From DATFVA01 sp963832715 (GTDB lineage: Bacteria; Bacteroidota; Ignavibacteria; Ignavibacteriales; Ignavibacteriaceae), in contig CAWHVB010000007.1 in assembly GCA_963832715.1 (NCBI GenBank), positions 62,001 to 126,000 on the forward strand: 64,000 nt of DNA, written 5' to 3'. The notes under the pieces are model-generated. The model did not search any database, was not told the DNA's origin, and saw nothing but the letters and a program-made list of their open reading frames with translations. Within the stretch, counting starts at the first letter, position 1; each line of letters starts with the position of its first letter. Both the position numbers and the translations under genes were made by a program. Shown in pieces: positions 61,161 through 64,000 of the stretch.

Positions 61161-62732
61161 TTATCGAAGCAGTATCATCTTCCTGGTTTGAACATAAATT
61201 GGGACTGATCCTGTTGAATGGCTGACTGCCTGAAGTCTGTAAATGTAAACCCCGCTCGAGAGTCCCGAGGCATTAAAATCAGCTTCATATTCACCGGGCA
61301 ATTTTGTTTCATTCACAATGATTGCAACTTCCTTTCCAAGAATATTATAGACTTTCAATGAAACAAATGCTTCCTGCATAATACTGTAGCCGATAGTGGT
61401 AGATGGATTGAAGGGATTTGGATAGTTCTGACTCAAGCGAAACTCTTTATCTTCATTTGAAGTTATTATTCCTGCAGGAGAAACAAATTCATACGACCCG
61501 ATGTCGAACCCGTTCCCCCGGGGACGCGGGACTTCATCAAGATCCCTGTCAACTAACGGTAGAACCATATCTGTACCAATATCCACGGGCTGAGCGTCTG
61601 TCTTCAGATGAAAGTTGCCCGATGATGGATCGATAAAAATATCATTCTCAGAAGCAGCAAGAAATGAGTGGGCATCATATCCAAGATTCTGCCATTCTGC
61701 AAATGACATATTAGAATTTCCGCCGTCATTACTTAGCCGGTTCTCTAAAAGATTATAATCGCTGTAAAATCCCGCTTCTGATTCCTGATCGAAATTAATA
61801 CTTCCCCGGAAAGAATGATGATTTATGAGGATGTTATTATATAAGGTGTCCCCTGTTGAACCGTCAGTACACTGCACTGCCCACCTTCCATCGGCCGGAA
61901 CACTTATGGTATTATTATAAACCTCATTATTCTTTGAACCTTCTGCACCATCGATACGGAATAATGCTATCCCTGTTGAATGATTATTATAAATGAGGTT
62001 GTTATATATATGAGATTCCTGAACGCCGTCCAGGTTTATCGCCGAGCCTCCGTTATAGCCGTTATTATACAGGATATTCCCTTCTATTACAGCATCGGTT
62101 ATAATTCCATCGCCGCCTTGTGAAAGGTCAGCATTCAGCTGAATGCCGCAGGCATTATTTTCAAAACACACATTCTTTCGTATTACTGGTCTGTCGCCGC
62201 TGTTCGATACATAAATTCCATGCTCCGCTCCGCTGAATGAACAAACATTGTTTTCGATTAAAATATCATTTGTAAAACCTGTAAAGATCCCCCAGCGGCT
62301 GTTCGAAGAACACGAATTGTTTTTCACTGTCACGAAATCCGATACCGCAATCCTTATCCCCGCCCTCGGCTGATTTATCACTTTAAATCCATCAATAACA
62401 ATCCAGTCGGCTCCTTCAATATTAATCCCGTCATTTGTAACTGTATTCGGCTGATTTATAACTACATTTTCATCAGCTGCTCTGAATACTATGTGTAAAC
62501 TCTGCGTTCCGCCGGTTCTTAAATCAAATCCCGCATAATTACCCGGCAAGGCAATCACAGAATCTCCCGCAGTTACAATATCTGCTGCATGCTGTAGGGT
62601 TGCGAAAGCGGAATTGGTAGAATGTCCGCTGTTTGAATCATCTCCATTAACCGAGACATAGTAGGTATTTTGAGGATATAAAAAAGCAGCAGAAATTAAG
62701 AGTATTAATGATGCGAGTAATGTTTTGCTCAT
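61161..62732 (-). CDS. T9SS-secreted right-handed beta-helix protein
   Basis: 523 residues; signal peptide SKTLLASLILLISAAFLYPQ. YYVSVNGDDSNSGHSTNSAFATLQHAADIVTAGDSVIALPGNY is the DUF1565-like beginning of a pectate-lyase-type helix, and repeats like NDILIENNVCSFSGAEHGIYVSNSGDRPVIRKNVCFEN make the rungs (about 90-330). No catalytic residues are claimed. The sorting domain LSQNYPNPFNPSTTIGYS…TRKMILLR carries an unusual 10-residue insert (SHSTGSVPIY) before its last strand. Probably a surface polysaccharide-binding or -cleaving protein. Confidence 0.88.
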   Translation of the reverse strand: MSKTLLASLILLISAAFLYPQNTYYVSVNGDDSNSGHSTNSAFATLQHAADIVTAGDSVIALPGNYAGFDLRTGGTQSLHIVFRAADENVVINQPNTVTNDGINIEGADWIVIDGFKVINQPRAGIRIAVSDFVTVKNNSCSSNSRWGIFTGFTNDILIENNVCSFSGAEHGIYVSNSGDRPVIRKNVCFENNACGIQLNADLSQGGDGIITDAVIEGNILYNNGYNGGSAINLDGVQESHIYNNLIYNNHSTGIALFRIDGAEGSKNNEVYNNTISVPADGRWAVQCTDGSTGDTLYNNILINHHSFRGSINFDQESEAGFYSDYNLLENRLSNDGGNSNMSFAEWQNLGYDAHSFLAASENDIFIDPSSGNFHLKTDAQPVDIGTDMVLPLVDRDLDEVPRPRGNGFDIGSYEFVSPAGIITSNEDKEFRLSQNYPNPFNPSTTIGYSIMQEAFVSLKVYNILGKEVAIIVNETKLPGEYEADFNASGLSSGVYIYRLQAVSHSTGSVPIYVQTRKMILLR

Positions 62733-62946
62733 AGTAATTTCCAGATTATTATATATATATATTCAAAATAGAGGCCATTAAAATCTTCTCCCAATTCGAT
62801 AATTTTAGCTCTCCGAAGTGCCTGCCTGTAATTTTTTGCGCACTAAATGGTAATGAATGCGGTAGGAAGTTCACCTGCGTAATCGTACCCTAGTATGAAA
62901 AACGCAGGGCAAGTTTATGAAATTCTTCTTTATGATGGAATACTTG

Positions 62947-63369
62947 TTATTTTTTCGGATATTTCTTTTGAAGGGCTGACACAGTATGTTTGATGAGATT
63001 TTCAAGTACTTCCGTGTTGACATCCTCAAGATTTTTAATATAAACGCAGCCCTTGCCGACCTTGAATTTACCAAGATCTTTGAGCACATCAGGATTCAGG
63101 TTTATTCCCGGGTAAAGATATAAAACGATGGCATTTTTTCTTGAGGCGAAAGCTGCCAGCGGTGCATCCCCCTCGCGTCCGCTGTCATATTTGTAATGAT
63201 AGCTGCCGAATGCCGCAATTCCTGCATTTGACAGCTTTGGACGGTACCCTGATGCTCTTTCAAATATTTTTAGAAGCGTTGTGCAGTCGCTTCTCCTTTT
63301 TTCATCCTGAATATTATTGATGAATTCGGCTGCGCTGTTTGAAACTGCTGCTATTTTATTTTTAGCCAT
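62947..63369 (-). CDS. DUF1801 domain protein
   Basis: 140 residues from ATG 63369; a TTG at 63402 is in frame but less likely. VSNSAAEFINNIQDEKRRSDCTTLLKIFERASGYRPKLSNAGIAAFGSYHYKYDSGREGDAPLAAFASRKNAIVLYLYPG and KFKVGKGCVYIKNLEDVNTEVLENLI is the DUF1801 fold, which is probably a ligand-binding domain; the function is unknown. Single gene on the minus strand. Confidence 0.9.
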   Translation of the reverse strand: MAKNKIAAVSNSAAEFINNIQDEKRRSDCTTLLKIFERASGYRPKLSNAGIAAFGSYHYKYDSGREGDAPLAAFASRKNAIVLYLYPGINLNPDVLKDLGKFKVGKGCVYIKNLEDVNTEVLENLIKHTVSALQKKYPKK

Positions 63370-63424
63370 TGGTTGTTGCTTTTTAATTGTTGCCTGATAC
63401 AAGTTTCTTTACTATGTATTTCCG

Positions 63425-63448
63425 GAGCGAACAAAGTTTTGCATTACA
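63425..63448. repeat. diverged copy of the dispersed palindromic repeat
   Basis: GAGCGAACAAAG followed by TTTTGCATTACA resembles the 51354 element base by base (AAGCGAAACGGC, GTTTCGCTTTACA). It lies between two minus-strand genes in non-coding DNA. Confidence 0.45.
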
Positions 63449-63452
63449 TATG

Positions 63453-63920
63453 TTACTGGTTGCCGGCCCCCTGGTCCCTGATGAGATATAATTCAGTTTT
63501 CTTGATAAGCTGTATTAAATCTTCTTTAAGGGCATCGTATGGCTGTATAGAATAAGCCGTGTCGCCGAAAAGTATCATTCGAATAGGACCCGCATGAAAT
63601 TGCTGCGATTCATTTTTATACTGCACCAGCAGTTCGGCAGCCCTTAATTCGGTGACATCGCCCTGAATGCTGCAAGGCAGTTCAATTTCATGATGGTTGT
63701 TTGGATTTGTAACGAGGTAGGAATACTCCGTCTTTTTCCCTTCGATCCGCGGAAGAAGTGTAATCATTGCTGTCACATAATTTCCCTTAAGAACTGTAAA
63801 ATGATACGAGGGCCTCGTCCTGACAAATTCAATCACCTCCGTCATGTTCGGGTTTTCTGAGATAAATGCCGAAGAGACCGTATTATCAATATTGTCGGCT
63901 ATCGTATAATAATTAGACAT
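63453..63920 (-). CDS. hypothetical protein
   Basis: 155 residues, no signal peptide. TIADNIDNTVSSAFISENPNMTEVIEFVRTRPSYHFTVLKGNYVTAMITLLPRIEGKKTEYSYLVTNPNNHHEIELPCS and MILFGDTAYSIQPYDALKEDLIQLIKKTELYLI suggest a small alpha/beta protein. I do not recognise a family. The remaining 80 bases to the window end hold no decided gene. Confidence 0.6.
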   Translation of the reverse strand: MSNYYTIADNIDNTVSSAFISENPNMTEVIEFVRTRPSYHFTVLKGNYVTAMITLLPRIEGKKTEYSYLVTNPNNHHEIELPCSIQGDVTELRAAELLVQYKNESQQFHAGPIRMILFGDTAYSIQPYDALKEDLIQLIKKTELYLIRDQGAGNQ

Positions 63921-64000
63921 AAGAATAAAATCAGGGAGTGTATCAATTGAAAGGGTAACTGAATTGAAAACCGGATTTTCAGTCGTATCGATTTGTGCCG

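Overview
The window looks like chromosomal DNA from a bacterium of the Ignavibacteria / Bacteroidota–Chlorobi group. Seven secreted proteins end in the roughly 85-residue type IX secretion (T9SS) sorting domain with the QNYPNPFNP opening and SGVYFYQL/KKMLLLK ending that is typical of that group. GC content is moderate, several starts have a GGAGG-type ribosome binding site, and the gene content (RND efflux, TrmB, ECF42 sigma, GH13/GH63 enzymes) fits a heterotrophic free-living or sediment organism. This placement rests on motif recognition only.

Layout. 0.4-4.7 kb: mutS, a DUF1684 lipoprotein and a type I-beta DAHP synthase, closely packed on the plus strand. 4.65-6.6 kb: an AT-rich single-gene block encoding a 516-residue protein of a widespread uncharacterised family, with arrays of the octamer GATTGAGT/GATTGGGT on both sides. 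6.7-16.9 kb: a plus-strand cluster with a TreT-like trehalose glycosyltransferase, an esterase, a RimK-like ATP-grasp ligase, a GCS2/YbdK-type carboxylate-amine ligase, a class I glutamine amidotransferase, a second ATP-grasp-like ligase and a 1265-residue GH13 protein. This looks like a pathway combining three amide-bond-forming enzymes with alpha-glucan/trehalose enzymes, and it is the best candidate here for an undescribed biochemical system. It is followed, with overlap, by a T9SS-secreted sugar dehydrogenase.

19-27 kb (minus strand): a COG2509 FAD enzyme, an SDR protein lacking the usual Tyr/Lys pair, and a tightly coupled run of ABC ATPase, ABC permease, lipoprotein, 3-hydroxyacyl-CoA dehydrogenase and acetate kinase. 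27-32 kb: two adjacent large T9SS cargo proteins built of BNR/Ycf48-like repeats. 32.6-35 kb: three pseudopilin-like genes. 35.3-38 kb: a GH63-like glucosidase interrupted by a frameshift, then tRNA-Thr with a terminator. 38.4-44 kb (minus): a T9SS protein with three 129-residue repeats, a methyltransferase, an ECF42 sigma factor with its DGPF partner, an HMA-like small protein and an AhpD-like protein. 44.5-50.3 kb: a complete RND efflux operon (TolC-like, adaptor, pump). 50.4-63.9 kb: GNAT, LVIVD-repeat T9SS protein, TrmB-type regulator with a dyad, an ArsR-SRPBCC-DoxX-DUF4256 operon with tandem operators, two more T9SS proteins, a methyltransferase, DUF1801 and several small unknowns.

Five otherwise well-conserved genes (treT, ATP-grasp 1, the pilin-like gene at 33.7 kb, the GH63 gene, DUF4256) each carry one apparent indel. 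Four need a +1 shift and one a -1 shift, and two lie in homopolymers. Residual sequencing or assembly errors are the simplest explanation, but they should be checked against reads before these genes are called dead.
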